From the IMG/VR virus record IMGVR_UViG_3300046010_006473, positions 1 to 27,258 of that record: a DNA stretch of 27,258 bases. One strand, given 5' to 3'. The DNA is from a virus. Below are positions 7,979 to 16,658 of this stretch, one piece after another (positions within the stretch are counted from its first letter, which is position 1; every line of letters begins with the position of its first letter). The notes below the pieces were generated by a model. That model saw nothing but the letters and a program-made list of their open reading frames with translations. It was not told the DNA's origin and ran no database searches. The position numbers were made by a program, and so were the translations under genes.

Positions 7979-9775
7979 TTATTTGGAATATACATTATAT
8001 CTTTTGAATAATGTTTTCCAACCTTTTGTTTCAGATTTATTATTAGGATTCAGCGCCTTTGTAGCGGTTGTGCTATCTAGGTTCAATCTTTCTCTTGCAA
8101 GAGCTAGAAGCCCCATCCCTGCGTCCGCAATGTCAGGAGATATACCGAACCGCTGCTTCATCTCAGACTTGGGCAGAACCTTGATGCGTAGGGCGAGATT
8201 CTTTTCTCCGTTCGGATCAAGTTTCCGCATACACATCTCTCGCATCAGATCGTCACCGATACCCTTTACCTGACCAGTCCGCATATATTCCTTCGCGGAA
8301 TACCAAATCTCAGAGACAGAGTTGACATATCTATCGTGAGACGGAGTTGGATCGTAGGCTGATACTGGCTTATCAGATGCCCTGCCACCGAACTGCAAGC
8401 CGTAAACATCCTTCGACCAAGCCACCGAGATGAAGTCACCTAGCGGTCCACCAGCACCAGACTTGTCGTAGCCTGCGTTTCTAGGTTGAACTCCCCTAGC
8501 CAAGCATTCATTACGGAACCATTGCACAACCTGCTGCGATCTCGTCATGGATTGGTCGGTGACATCTTCTTGGAAGATCAGATACTCGTCATACTCCAGC
8601 CCTTTGTATCCATGTGGTTCTGCTAGCTTCCCTACAGTCCCGAAGTAGAGAACCGTTCTATCGCCACCATTCGTGAATGATGGATCGAGGAACGCAACCT
8701 TAACCTTATCGTTATCCAGCCATACAGCCTTATCAGTTGCCTTAGAATTTAGTATCTCTATTTCTGAGTAAATCTGATCGGTAATGCCTGCTGGACACCA
8801 GAAACCGCGATACATCCGCCAGAACGATGCTGTATTCCTAGCCTCCTCTGGAATCTTCTCAAAATCCGCCGGACCCTCCATCCAAGAATAAATCTTCTTC
8901 TTGGCAATCATGTTCGGGTTCTTAACACCATCGAAGTGCAAGCAGACTCCGCGAACCGTATCCCACTGATCGTCTTCAACAGTAATGGACTCCCAGCCAT
9001 CCTTAGGCTTGGCGAACTTGCCGAATGCGTCCACATACGATGCAGGGTTAGAGATACCGATAAACTGGAAGCGTTCGCAACCTTTGGACAAATTGAAGAA
9101 CGCAACCTCAGTGATAGCCTCAGATAGCTCTGAAAGCTCGTCAGCAACGAAGATAACATTCTTGTTGTGGATACCCTGCATCTTACCTGTAGCGTCACGC
9201 TCCTTCTTCTTCTCGCCGGGAATAAGAACGATGCCTGATAGGTCAGATCGCTTGCCGTCTTTCGCTACAAAGCTGATCTTGTTCTCAGAATCCACCAGCT
9301 TGCCGGGTAGTCCTAGTTGCTCGCAGACCCCCCAGTATTTCGTGATCTTACCCCAGATACGCTGCTTGGATGCCTTGATCGTAGTGGAAGTAGCGAGGAC
9401 CGTTGTATTCTCAGGATCGGCTAGGTAATTCACAATAGCCCAAATTGCGTAAGCCTCCGACTTGCCGCAGCCACCGGAGCCAGCGATAGCTAGATATTCG
9501 TGATCGCAGGCTGCTCGGATCATTCGCTCTGCCCAAGGATGCCAGATAAAATTAACCGCTGCCTTGCTATCCTTCTCAGGCCAAAGAGCGATAGCGATTC
9601 GCTTGAAGTGATGGAATATATCGTAGCCTCCGGTATCCTTCGGAATGCGACCCTTAATTTTTTCACGGAACATCGCAAGCTCGACAGCTATTTGATGTGT
9701 GCCTTTTTTCCAGTTGAACCCGTATAAATGAAGATAACCCTCGATTGGATCACCGTAAATTGGTGCTGAAGTCAT
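7979..9775 (-). CDS. terL: Terminase large subunit (packaging ATPase/nuclease)
   Basis: A 598-residue protein, normal length for TerL. The N-terminal ATPase has Walker A GSGGCGKS at residues 99-106 and Walker B VIFVADE with the acidic pair D212-E213. The C-terminal RNase H-like nuclease has FLDPSF (D364), the GYDKSGAGG segment, and a final acidic motif DIADAG (D548/D551). TerL docks on the portal, translocates DNA and cuts the concatemer. It starts at ATG 9775 with AGGA touching the start codon. A good sigma70-like promoter lies directly upstream on this strand. It is transcribed opposite to portal and capsid, which is unusual. No small terminase subunit is recognisable nearby. Confidence 0.95.
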   Translation of the reverse strand: MTSAPIYGDPIEGYLHLYGFNWKKGTHQIAVELAMFREKIKGRIPKDTGGYDIFHHFKRIAIALWPEKDSKAAVNFIWHPWAERMIRAACDHEYLAIAGSGGCGKSEAYAIWAIVNYLADPENTTVLATSTTIKASKQRIWGKITKYWGVCEQLGLPGKLVDSENKISFVAKDGKRSDLSGIVLIPGEKKKERDATGKMQGIHNKNVIFVADELSELSEAITEVAFFNLSKGCERFQFIGISNPASYVDAFGKFAKPKDGWESITVEDDQWDTVRGVCLHFDGVKNPNMIAKKKIYSWMEGPADFEKIPEEARNTASFWRMYRGFWCPAGITDQIYSEIEILNSKATDKAVWLDNDKVKVAFLDPSFTNGGDRTVLYFGTVGKLAEPHGYKGLEYDEYLIFQEDVTDQSMTRSQQVVQWFRNECLARGVQPRNAGYDKSGAGGPLGDFISVAWSKDVYGLQFGGRASDKPVSAYDPTPSHDRYVNSVSEIWYSAKEYMRTGQVKGIGDDLMREMCMRKLDPNGEKNLALRIKVLPKSEMKQRFGISPDIADAGMGLLALARERLNLDSTTATKALNPNNKSETKGWKTLFKRYNVYSK

Positions 9776-9783
9776 TCCTGTTT

Positions 9784-9811
9784 ATTTTACAAAAATATAA
9801 AACTCTTTCAA
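9784..9811 (-). promoter_or_regulatory. Putative promoter for terL and methyltransferases
   Basis: Read on the minus strand: TTGAAA (9811-9806), 16 nt, TAAAAT (9789-9784), each hexamer 5 of 6 to the sigma70 consensus. Transcription would start near 9777, almost at ATG 9775, so the message would be nearly leaderless. The same strand also holds TATTTTTG, a match to the Bacteroidota-type TAnnTTTG -7 element, so the sigma class is open. Confidence 0.45.
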
Positions 9812-9818
9812 TTATTTC

Positions 9819-9846
9819 TTGCAAATAAGTCATCTTATAGTAATCT
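9819..9846 (+). promoter_or_regulatory. Weak divergent promoter candidate for the portal operon
   Basis: TTGCAA (9819-9824), 16 nt, TAATCT (9841-9846): a weak sigma70-like pair just before the plus-strand start at 9857. The -35 lies in a small inverted repeat, TTATTT (9812-9817) with AAATAA (9823-9828) and a 5-nt loop, which could be an operator. The 78-nt divergent gap must hold the control for both directions unless transcription reads in from outside. Confidence 0.25.
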
Positions 9847-9856
9847 GGATTTAGTG

Positions 9857-10210
9857 ATGAACATACTTGGTGATTTTCTTTTCAAGAAAACAAACGCAGA
9901 ACTTTATATTGACGAGCATCGTCCGTCCGTTGTATTTGATATAACTGTTAGACCTGAAGATTATGTCAATGGAACAAACAATCACCCTACAAAGTCTCCT
10001 CTTGCTTTGGCTCTGCAAAGGTCACTTGACGGAACTTCGTATCGGGTGGAAAGAGCGGGTCTTAAAGCTCTCGTTATTTCTCGCGGTATTTACCAGTTTG
10101 CTTTCTTTATGCCTCGGCGGGTGTGGAGGAAGGTAAGTTGCCTAGAGTTCGGCGATCAGCCGCCATCCTCACCTATCAAGTTCACTGCTGAATTTGAGAT
10201 GATTTTTTAA
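9857..10210 (+). CDS. Conserved phage structural-module protein, function unknown
   Basis: A 117-residue protein starting at ATG 9857; a GTG three bases upstream is the alternative. It resembles a common small phage protein found next to portal or capsid genes: a core SPLALALQRSLDG followed by a YRVERAG strand and VISRGIYQFAFFMP, ending in a PIKFTAEFEM strand. The predicted fold is mostly beta. No catalytic motif, signal peptide or HTH is visible, so there is no support for calling it a small terminase, despite the position opposite terL. It is the first gene of the portal-scaffold run. Confidence 0.7.
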   Translation: MNILGDFLFKKTNAELYIDEHRPSVVFDITVRPEDYVNGTNNHPTKSPLALALQRSLDGTSYRVERAGLKALVISRGIYQFAFFMPRRVWRKVSCLEFGDQPPSSPIKFTAEFEMIF

Positions 10211-10214
10211 TTCT

Positions 10215-11180
10215 ATGAAGCTAGTTATACCTGTATCCAAGCACGACCGTCATTTGATCCCCAACTTTGTCAAATGCCTAGATAAATACCCAATGGGAAC
10301 CGAGCATGATCTTTTGATTATCGGCTCCAAGGAAAACGAAGAAGTTATCCTAGATTTCGAGAAGCAGATCAAACATCTGTTCGATTCCTCGGAAACTCAC
10401 ATCATTGCAGATACGATGCTGGGTTGGCCGATGTCCTGCAACTTTTACTTCCAGCAGGCTTGCGCTCATCTCCGCAAGGAAAAAAAGCTGGATGCCTTCA
10501 TGTGGTTTGAGTTGGACACGGTTCCAGTCAAGGAGGGCTGGCTTGATCTAATCTCTTTCGAGTATTACTCAGACACAACTAGGGCCGTTAAGGAGAAGCG
10601 CGATCCGATGATTTACATGGGAGCCAAGGAACGAGTCTATGAAGGCAAGAATGGCGAGCTAGTTCCTGAGTCTGTGGCTGGTCACAAGATGGCGCAGGTT
10701 GGAGTGTATTCCACAGAAATATGTGATGCCCCTGTATTGAACTCCTTGTCCATGACTACACGGCATTGGACGCATGTAATCCAATGGTATGTCGTTAAAG
10801 GGTTAAAGGATTCTCCTCTGATTCAAAACAACTGGAGAACAAAAAATTATCGCTATTCTAGCGGGCAAATAGTATGTGATTCTGTAGCCAATTTAGCTTG
10901 GGATGTTCATTGGAATAAAGCCGTAAACGAGGACGCAGTTCTCGTTCATGGATGTAAAGATGACTCGCTTGTTAAGTTGTTGTTGAACAATAATAGCAAT
11001 GAGGATATGAAGATTGCAACGAACTTGACAGTTGAGGAAGCAGAAGAGATCGCCGATGACATTGAGGATAAGGTTGAAATAACCGAATCTGAACTTGATA
11101 GGAAACTAAAGATTTACCAAAAGCGACTCGCCAACTTAAAGTTCTTCCAAAAGAAAACCCCACAGGAAGAAAATAAATGA
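10215..11180 (+). CDS. GT-A-like glycosyltransferase
   Basis: A 321-residue protein beginning MKLVIPVSKHD, the first strand of a nucleotide-sugar-binding fold. FMWFELDTVPVKEGWLD contains an acidic E99-L100-D101 triad in the place of the DxD metal site of GT-A enzymes. It is followed by the conserved tryptophan and then YMGAKERVYEG. Similar phage proteins read as LExDxxP with a Gly-Trp-Leu-Asp tail. It probably transfers a sugar; donor and acceptor are not readable. Residues about 270-321 are a charged coiled-coil-like tail (EEAEEIADDIEDKVEITE) not needed for catalysis, perhaps a tether. It overlaps the portal start by ATGA, so it is expressed with virion genes. Confidence 0.7.
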   Translation: MKLVIPVSKHDRHLIPNFVKCLDKYPMGTEHDLLIIGSKENEEVILDFEKQIKHLFDSSETHIIADTMLGWPMSCNFYFQQACAHLRKEKKLDAFMWFELDTVPVKEGWLDLISFEYYSDTTRAVKEKRDPMIYMGAKERVYEGKNGELVPESVAGHKMAQVGVYSTEICDAPVLNSLSMTTRHWTHVIQWYVVKGLKDSPLIQNNWRTKNYRYSSGQIVCDSVANLAWDVHWNKAVNEDAVLVHGCKDDSLVKLLLNNNSNEDMKIATNLTVEEAEEIADDIEDKVEITESELDRKLKIYQKRLANLKFFQKKTPQEENK

Positions 11181-13486
11181 GCGATAGACTAGAAACACTT
11201 TCAGCTAACGGGAAGCCTCCGGTATCCCGCATTAAAGACGCTAAATCAGCCTATGAGATTTGGGAGACTCTACGACGAGCGGATGCCGTATCGGCATTTG
11301 ACCGCAGCAAAATTGATGCTGCATACGACAATGAAAGACCTTACGACGAACGCGCCCTCATCAATGCTGGGCAATCTTATCGGGTTAATGTATCGTGGGG
11401 CTTTGCAAAGCAAGTATTGGATACTGCGCTTGCTGGTTATGTAGATGTTATCAATGCACCGCAGACATTCTTCCGCTGTCCTACACTTTACGGCACTCAG
11501 ACGGAGCGTGACGAACTAGAGCAAGTCGTAGCCCAAGAGGTTACAGCAGCTATCCGTTCTTGGCGTAACTTCTTCCCTACCTACCTAAAGCTCTGCAATA
11601 GCTTCATCAAGCATGGTGTTGGCATTGCTTTGTTCAACGACGAATGGGATTGGCGCTGGAAGGCTACGGATATGTCCGACTTTAAGATTCCCCGCAAGAC
11701 GGAGATCGGTCAGGACAACATTGATGTAGCCGCCTGCCTTCGCTTCTACAGCCCTACACAGCTTTATCAGTTGATTAAGGACGAGGAGACGGCAAGGATC
11801 AACGGATTCAACATCGAGGCTTGTCGCAAAGCAATCATCTCCTCTGTCAATAATAACAACAATTATTACAACTTCCGCCAGTATGACTGGGAGAAGCTGG
11901 AGATGGAGCTTCGCAACAACGACTTGTTCTTCACGACTCAAGCTGCGAACCAACAGTCAATTCGCGTTGTCCACCTGTGGGTAACTGAGTTCGACAACCG
12001 TGTATCGCACTACATGATCAACGACGATAACGGAGTGCAAGACTTCTTGTTTAAGAAGATCGGTAGATTTGAGAACGCCTACCAAGCCTACACCGTATTC
12101 ACCTACGGAGTTGGAACTAACGGTTACTATCACGGTGTTCGCGGCCAAGGCTATGATGTATTCGCTATCAACGGTGCGTTAAACCGTGCGTATTGCTCAT
12201 TGCTGGAGATTGCATCCTTCGGAAGTGCGCCTACATTCCAACCTAAAGATGAGACCGCCTTGCAGGAAATGCAGTTCATCCCGAATGGAGTCTATAATTT
12301 GCTTTCTCCGGGAATTGATGTCATTAAGGATACTATAGTTCCCAATGTATCTAACGGAACCCTGCCGATTGTCAGTGCATTTACACAGTTGTTCCGAGAA
12401 AGAACATCTGCATACAATACGGAATCTCTTATCAATACATCCGTAGAGAAGTCCGCTACACAAGTGCGCGCTGAACTTAGCAATATTGCTAAGATGAGCG
12501 TGTCAGCTTTGAATCTTTTCTTCGATCCTTGGGAGTCCTTGGTTCGTGAGATGATCCGCCGAATGAAGCGGAAAGACTACGATGCTCAAGAACCGGGAGG
12601 CAAGTATATCATCGAACTCCACAAGCGTCTCCTGCAAAGAGGCGCAGAAGGATTCGGTGCTAAAGATCGTTACCTCCAAGCGTTCTTCGCTCTGGATGTG
12701 GACCGTCTTCGCGTTACGAAGCCCGTAGGCGCTGGATCAGAAGCAGCCCGCATGGTTGCCTTTGATCGCCTCATGGGAATCTTTGGAAGCCTTCCTGACT
12801 ACGGCAAGCAGAACCTCATTTGGGACATTGCTTCTGAGACTGCTGGATACGAGAACGCAGCTAGGTATGCGATCCAACCCGGCGAGTCTGACAAGCCAAC
12901 GGTTGACGCTTCTATCGCTCAACTCGAAAACAACTCTCTATTGGCAGGTGGTCAAGTTGCAGTGCTGGACGGACAGAACGATCTCGTCCACGCCAAAGTT
13001 CACCTTGAAGTTCTCACGCCGATGGTTACGCAGGCTCAAGAGTTGCTTGAGCTTGATCCTATGCAGTTGGCTCCGATGCTTGAAGGAATCAACGCACTTA
13101 ACGGACATGTCGCGCAGCATGTCGAAAAACTCTCGCAAGACCCAGCGATGCGTCAGGAAGCAGCGTTCTATCGTAAGACGCTCCAAAACGCAGACGAAAT
13201 CTTGCATAACGGAACGCTAAAGGTTCAGAAACTTATGGCGGAACAACAGCAGTCTGCTATGATGGGGCAGATGCAAGGAGAGGATTTGGCGCAAGGTCCA
13301 CAGATTGACCCAGCCACGCTTGCTAAAATCGAGGCGCAACGAGCCGAGCGGCAGGCGAAACTTGAGATGGATGTGCAGATACATCAGCAGAAGATGATTA
13401 TGCGCCAGCAGGAAGCATCTCAAAAACTAGCAATCCGTGATGCGGAAGCTGCTAGCAAAATCCAATCGACAGGTATTAGAATATGA
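11177..13486 (+). CDS. Portal (head-tail connector) protein
   Basis: A 769-residue protein, a plausible length for a podovirus portal. It is identified from its position (before scaffold and capsid), size and composition rather than one catalytic motif. The core shows the portal-like helix SVEKSATQVRAELSNIAKM near residues 420-440, after a beta-rich region and before a wing/stem segment (LFFDPWESLVREMIRRM). The last 130 residues are Gln- and Met-rich helices (KLMAEQQQSAMMGQMQ, then EMDVQIHQQKM), like the barrel or crown of long portals. Portals form the dodecameric ring for packaging and ejection. It starts at an ATGA overlap with the glycosyltransferase and ends at an ATGA overlap with the next gene. 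Confidence 0.85.
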   Translation: MSDRLETLSANGKPPVSRIKDAKSAYEIWETLRRADAVSAFDRSKIDAAYDNERPYDERALINAGQSYRVNVSWGFAKQVLDTALAGYVDVINAPQTFFRCPTLYGTQTERDELEQVVAQEVTAAIRSWRNFFPTYLKLCNSFIKHGVGIALFNDEWDWRWKATDMSDFKIPRKTEIGQDNIDVAACLRFYSPTQLYQLIKDEETARINGFNIEACRKAIISSVNNNNNYYNFRQYDWEKLEMELRNNDLFFTTQAANQQSIRVVHLWVTEFDNRVSHYMINDDNGVQDFLFKKIGRFENAYQAYTVFTYGVGTNGYYHGVRGQGYDVFAINGALNRAYCSLLEIASFGSAPTFQPKDETALQEMQFIPNGVYNLLSPGIDVIKDTIVPNVSNGTLPIVSAFTQLFRERTSAYNTESLINTSVEKSATQVRAELSNIAKMSVSALNLFFDPWESLVREMIRRMKRKDYDAQEPGGKYIIELHKRLLQRGAEGFGAKDRYLQAFFALDVDRLRVTKPVGAGSEAARMVAFDRLMGIFGSLPDYGKQNLIWDIASETAGYENAARYAIQPGESDKPTVDASIAQLENNSLLAGGQVAVLDGQNDLVHAKVHLEVLTPMVTQAQELLELDPMQLAPMLEGINALNGHVAQHVEKLSQDPAMRQEAAFYRKTLQNADEILHNGTLKVQKLMAEQQQSAMMGQMQGEDLAQGPQIDPATLAKIEAQRAERQAKLEMDVQIHQQKMIMRQQEASQKLAIRDAEAASKIQSTGIRI

Positions 13487-13818
13487 CACAAAGACAACTA
13501 TTCCAACTGAACGCAGATAAGGTATCGCAATTAGAGCAACTGCTGGATAATCCAATTCTAAAGGAAGCATTCGTTATTGTTAGACAAGAATGCACACCTA
13601 AAGCTCCAACCGATATTGAAGCTGCCAAGTCTATTGGAGCAGAAGAATTTCAAAACAAATTAACTTCACTGACCAAAGTAAATCAGAAGAAGTTGAATGA
13701 CTTGGATAAAGAATATATTATCCAAGCTCGCAGAAAACTTTTGTCCACGGGGTTATACACCGAGGATGAAATCATGGAAGCTGAGAGGCTTTCGCAGTCA
13801 AACAATCAACAGGAGTAA
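13483..13818 (+). CDS. Small protein of the portal-scaffold operon, unknown
   Basis: A 111-residue soluble protein starting at an ATGA overlap with the portal gene. It is largely helical and charged. Recognisable segments are LLDNPILKEAFVIVRQEC in the N-terminal third and LNDLDKEYIIQARRKLLS near the middle. No metal site, membrane segment or enzyme motif is visible. Small helical proteins here can be head-completion or assembly proteins, but that rests on position only. Its last codons contain the ribosome-binding site of the next gene. Confidence 0.75.
   Translation: MTQRQLFQLNADKVSQLEQLLDNPILKEAFVIVRQECTPKAPTDIEAAKSIGAEEFQNKLTSLTKVNQKKLNDLDKEYIIQARRKLLSTGLYTEDEIMEAERLSQSNNQQE
13811..13815 (+). 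promoter_or_regulatory. Shine-Dalgarno site (AGGAG) fixing the start at 13823
   Basis: AGGAG lies 7 nt before ATG 13823, inside the end of the preceding gene. It is one of the few strong SD sites in this window and supports the short reading of the following gene over a longer open frame that begins inside the upstream gene. Confidence 0.6.
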
Positions 13819-13822
13819 TATT

Positions 13823-13945
13823 ATGAAAATGGCAACCGAGAAACGCATTGCACCAGCAGCAGTTAAAGCAAAGCCCGTAGTTGGCAAGAAGACAGCATCC
13901 ACAGGTAAATCTTGGGGCGCTCGTCATCGCGCCAAGATCAAGTAA
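13823..13945 (+). CDS. 40-residue basic protein with C-terminal ARHRA motif
   Basis: A 40-residue, very Lys/Arg/Ala-rich protein. Start ATG 13823 is chosen for the AGGAG 7 nt upstream and because longer starts overlap the previous gene. It ends SWGARHRAKIK. This matches the SFKARHRANIKKG segment of the 95-residue protein at 26829-27116, suggesting a shared short DNA- or protein-binding tail. The charge is consistent with binding DNA or the acidic scaffold, by inference only. It lies in the portal-scaffold operon, 16 nt before the scaffold gene. Confidence 0.65.
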   Translation: MKMATEKRIAPAAVKAKPVVGKKTASTGKSWGARHRAKIK

Positions 13946-13961
13946 GCATTAGAAAGAATTT

Positions 13962-15140
13962 ATGTCAGAACAAGCAACAACACCGACACCAACAGAACCA
14001 GCATCCACTAGCGCAGCGATTACAAACCTTCGCAGCGCCTTGGATTCCATTGCAACAAATGATCTCAGCATCCAGCCTCCAAAGGAAGAGCCAAAGGTTA
14101 ATCCAACTCAGCCTACTCCAGAGCCTCCAAAACAAGAGGAAGTCAAAGCTGAACCTGCGAAAGAAGGAGAAGGACAGGTCGAGGAAACTAAGGAACCTGC
14201 TAACGATGTTTCTTTCGAGCCAGAGCCAACAGGAGAAAAAGAGAAGGTCCGCTGGAAAGAACTGAAGCAGGCAGAGAAAGACCTTAAGCTAGCACAGAAA
14301 GAGCTTGCCGAGCTTAAAGCTAAAGGCAGCGAATTTGAGCAAGCATCTAAAGAAGTTCAAGACCTCAAGGCGCAGATCGAAGAGATTCAGCGTGAGCGTG
14401 AGGCTATCGACGGAGAGCTTTACATGACTCGCGTTACTGCGACGAAAGAGTATAAGCAATATGTCACTGAGCCTCTGAACGAGATTATCGAAGGCGCAGA
14501 GTTCTTCGCTGCTCGCAACAAGATTGATACAGGCGATCTCATCGACGCATTGCAGGCAGATACAAACGGTGATCCAGCTAAACTTGACGCACTCATGGCT
14601 GACTGGTCTGAGCGTGACAAGAGTAAGATATGGACGCTAGCTGATAATCTTCTTCAGATCGAGAAGCGCAAAGCTGAACTTGAGCAACATTCTAAAGAAG
14701 CCTACGAGCTTTCTATGGAACGGACGCAGAAAGAACAGCAGGAGATGTATCAACAATACTTCGCACAACGCGAGTCTGCTATTAGTGAAGTTCTTCCTAA
14801 AATCAGCGAGAAGGTATTCAACATCCTTCCCGAAGATAAGCGTCCAGATATTAACAAACTTCAGCAGGAAGTTATGAACTACGACGAGTGGCCTGAGAAC
14901 CTGAAGGTTTACGGCATTCTCGGAGCTACCGTTCTTCCTGACTTGCTGGATACAGTTAAGTCATTGCAGACAGAGTTGAGCGAGACTAAGGCAGCTAACA
15001 TCAAGCTGCGTGGTGGAGTTCCTGCCGCTGCTGGCGGAACATCTCCCAAGTCTCCTGCCGATGCTGCAAAGCCTGTTGACTACACCAAGATGGACACGGA
15101 TGATTTCGTGAAGAACTTGGTTGGACGGATGGGCGTTTAA
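13962..15140 (+). CDS. Scaffolding protein
   Basis: A 392-residue acidic protein directly before the capsid gene, the classic scaffold position. Residues 1-90 are disordered and rich in Pro, Glu, Thr and Lys (for example PTPEPPKQEEVKAEPAKEG). Residues about 92-150 form a long coiled coil (LKQAEKDLKLAQKELAELKA). A second helical stretch at about 225-275 is rich in Glu and Gln (ERTQKEQQEMYQQYF). The tail ends DDFVKNLVGRMGV, a short amphipathic helix that could dock on the coat protein. Such proteins guide procapsid assembly and then leave. No protease domain is visible. It is the last gene before an intrinsic terminator. Confidence 0.82.
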   Translation: MSEQATTPTPTEPASTSAAITNLRSALDSIATNDLSIQPPKEEPKVNPTQPTPEPPKQEEVKAEPAKEGEGQVEETKEPANDVSFEPEPTGEKEKVRWKELKQAEKDLKLAQKELAELKAKGSEFEQASKEVQDLKAQIEEIQREREAIDGELYMTRVTATKEYKQYVTEPLNEIIEGAEFFAARNKIDTGDLIDALQADTNGDPAKLDALMADWSERDKSKIWTLADNLLQIEKRKAELEQHSKEAYELSMERTQKEQQEMYQQYFAQRESAISEVLPKISEKVFNILPEDKRPDINKLQQEVMNYDEWPENLKVYGILGATVLPDLLDTVKSLQTELSETKAANIKLRGGVPAAAGGTSPKSPADAAKPVDYTKMDTDDFVKNLVGRMGV

Positions 15141-15160
15141 GATTCCTCCTAATCCCCAAG

Positions 15161-15191
15161 AAGGCTGCGTGTAAAAAGCGCAGCCTTTTTT
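15161..15191 (+). terminator. Intrinsic terminator after scaffold
   Basis: A perfect 9-bp GC-rich stem, AAGGCTGCG (15161-15169) with CGCAGCCTT (15179-15187), has a 9-nt loop and runs into six T residues (15186-15191). It sits 20 nt after the scaffold stop and separates the portal-scaffold run from the capsid unit. Confidence 0.88.
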
Positions 15192-15444
15192 GTTTCAAAT
15201 AATACTTGAAAATTATAGCAACTTACGCTAACCCTCAAGGTGCAGCATAACTAAGCTGTTGAAAAAAATGTTAGTGGATCGCTGATTCCAAAACATCAGT
15301 AACAAAATAAACACCGAGCTTAAAAACACCGAAAGGCTTTTACAGTGGCTCAGTAAAGGAAAAATCAAACCGAGTTTAAGTTGGGCAACTAAACGACAAC
15401 TTGGATTCTCAAACTAAATTTAACTTAAATAGAAAGATAATTAT
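15192..15444 (+). promoter_or_regulatory. 253-nt leader of the capsid gene (no gene seen)
   Basis: This non-coding stretch between the terminator and the capsid ATG must hold the capsid promoter unless the terminator leaks. I see no convincing hexamer pair; TTGAAA at 15206 lacks a good -10 partner. Repeated pieces are present: AAACACCGA at 15309-15317 and 15324-15332, and ACCGAG followed by a T/A-rich run near 15313 and 15370. There are inverted pairs near the start codon: AAGTTG (15378-15383) with CAACTT (15397-15402), and TTTAAGTT (15375-15382) with AACTTAAA (15422-15429). These two pairs compete, so alternative leader folds are possible. Confidence 0.45.
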
Positions 15445-16632
15445 ATGGCACAATATGATATTGCTGATGTAAACAATCAGCTCCAACAAGAAGCAGGCCG
15501 AATCGGCGAAATGATCGCCGCCAAGCTAATCGCAACCGACCCTTGGAACCGCCTCATCAAGCAGGACACTTTTCCTGCTGGCATGGGTGAGTCCATCCAA
15601 ACGCTCATTCAAGAGCGCACGACTGTTCCTAACGCTAGCTCGACTGCGTGGGAAGATGTCGGCACTAATGACGGCACTGGCAACAACTGCAACCCGACCC
15701 CTCAGGTTGTTGATTTTGCTCGCACACTCCGTTCTTACAACCTCCAACAGGCTGCTATCCGTTCGCCCGGTTTCTGCGTGAACGATCTCCGCACTGCGTG
15801 GAAGGCTGAAGAGCAGCTCGCTGGCGAAGTCAAAGTTCTCAAAGAGAACAGCCAGTGGTTCTGGAGCAACCGCTACCGCGACGAGTTCTCTCGCCTCGCT
15901 GGCAACAAGGTTGTCCTCGATGTGCCTGATACGCTTGCAATGTCCACCAGCGGAACTGGCGCTGCCTTCCCCGCTGTGGCTCCTGCTTATGCGCTCGATC
16001 AAGGTATCCTCGATCAGTTCTACCTCGACCTCTCCCGTGATGCCGCTGAAGGTCATTACGCGATGGTTGACGGTGAGCCTCAATACGCTCTCATCTGCTC
16101 GCCTGAAACGAGCAACTACCTGAAGAAGCAGAACGCTGACATCCGTCAAGACCTCCGCTTCTCCTCGCAAGTTGATGAGCTTATCAAGCCCTTCGGTGCT
16201 GCGTTCAGCTACAGCGGATTCGTCCACTTGGTTGATCGTCAGGCTCCTCGCTACAACTTCGTCGGTGGACAGTTTGTGCGTGTTCCGTTCTTCACAACCT
16301 CCCCTGCCTCCACTGGCAACAAGGCTATCGTGAATCCGGCTTATCGCTCGGCTGCATACGAGGTCAGCTTCATCTACAACCCACATGTCTACACCTCGCG
16401 TGTTGCACAGGTCATCACCAGCCCCGGTTCGGGACTGAAATTTGATCCGGTCAATTATAGAGGTGAATTTATGTGGATCAACAACAAGGACAACGCCAAC
16501 AACATCTTGGGTGTTAATGGCTACTTCTATGCCTTGTTCATGCAAGGTTCGCAGCCGAAGCGTGTTGAGTGGGGCTATGCCCTCATGCACCTCCGTTGCA
16601 GCCCTGCGACACTCTATCAGTCCTGCTCCTAA
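15445..16632 (+). CDS. Major capsid protein
   Basis: A 395-residue protein directly after scaffold, leader and terminator. The size, position and stronger, more GC-rich codon choice than its neighbours indicate a highly expressed coat protein. The N-terminal helix (NNQLQQEAGRIGEMIAAKL) and a following beta-rich body with several aromatic segments (SQWFWSNRYRDEF; FSYSGFVHLVDRQAPRYNF; VEWGYALMHLRCSP) fit an HK97-fold coat, but I cannot assign a named family from sequence alone. It starts at ATG 15445 with an A-rich upstream stretch (AGAAAG) rather than a clear Shine-Dalgarno sequence. It ends 27 nt before a strong hairpin. Confidence 0.82.
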   Translation: MAQYDIADVNNQLQQEAGRIGEMIAAKLIATDPWNRLIKQDTFPAGMGESIQTLIQERTTVPNASSTAWEDVGTNDGTGNNCNPTPQVVDFARTLRSYNLQQAAIRSPGFCVNDLRTAWKAEEQLAGEVKVLKENSQWFWSNRYRDEFSRLAGNKVVLDVPDTLAMSTSGTGAAFPAVAPAYALDQGILDQFYLDLSRDAAEGHYAMVDGEPQYALICSPETSNYLKKQNADIRQDLRFSSQVDELIKPFGAAFSYSGFVHLVDRQAPRYNFVGGQFVRVPFFTTSPASTGNKAIVNPAYRSAAYEVSFIYNPHVYTSRVAQVITSPGSGLKFDPVNYRGEFMWINNKDNANNILGVNGYFYALFMQGSQPKRVEWGYALMHLRCSPATLYQSCS

Positions 16633-16658
16633 TAGCAGGTAACTGTTAAACAATAACA

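Noticed and set aside
13697-13822. Longer 82-residue version of the 40-residue basic protein
   Set aside because: The extra part lies wholly inside the preceding gene in another frame, while ATG 13823 has a strong AGGAG site at the right distance.
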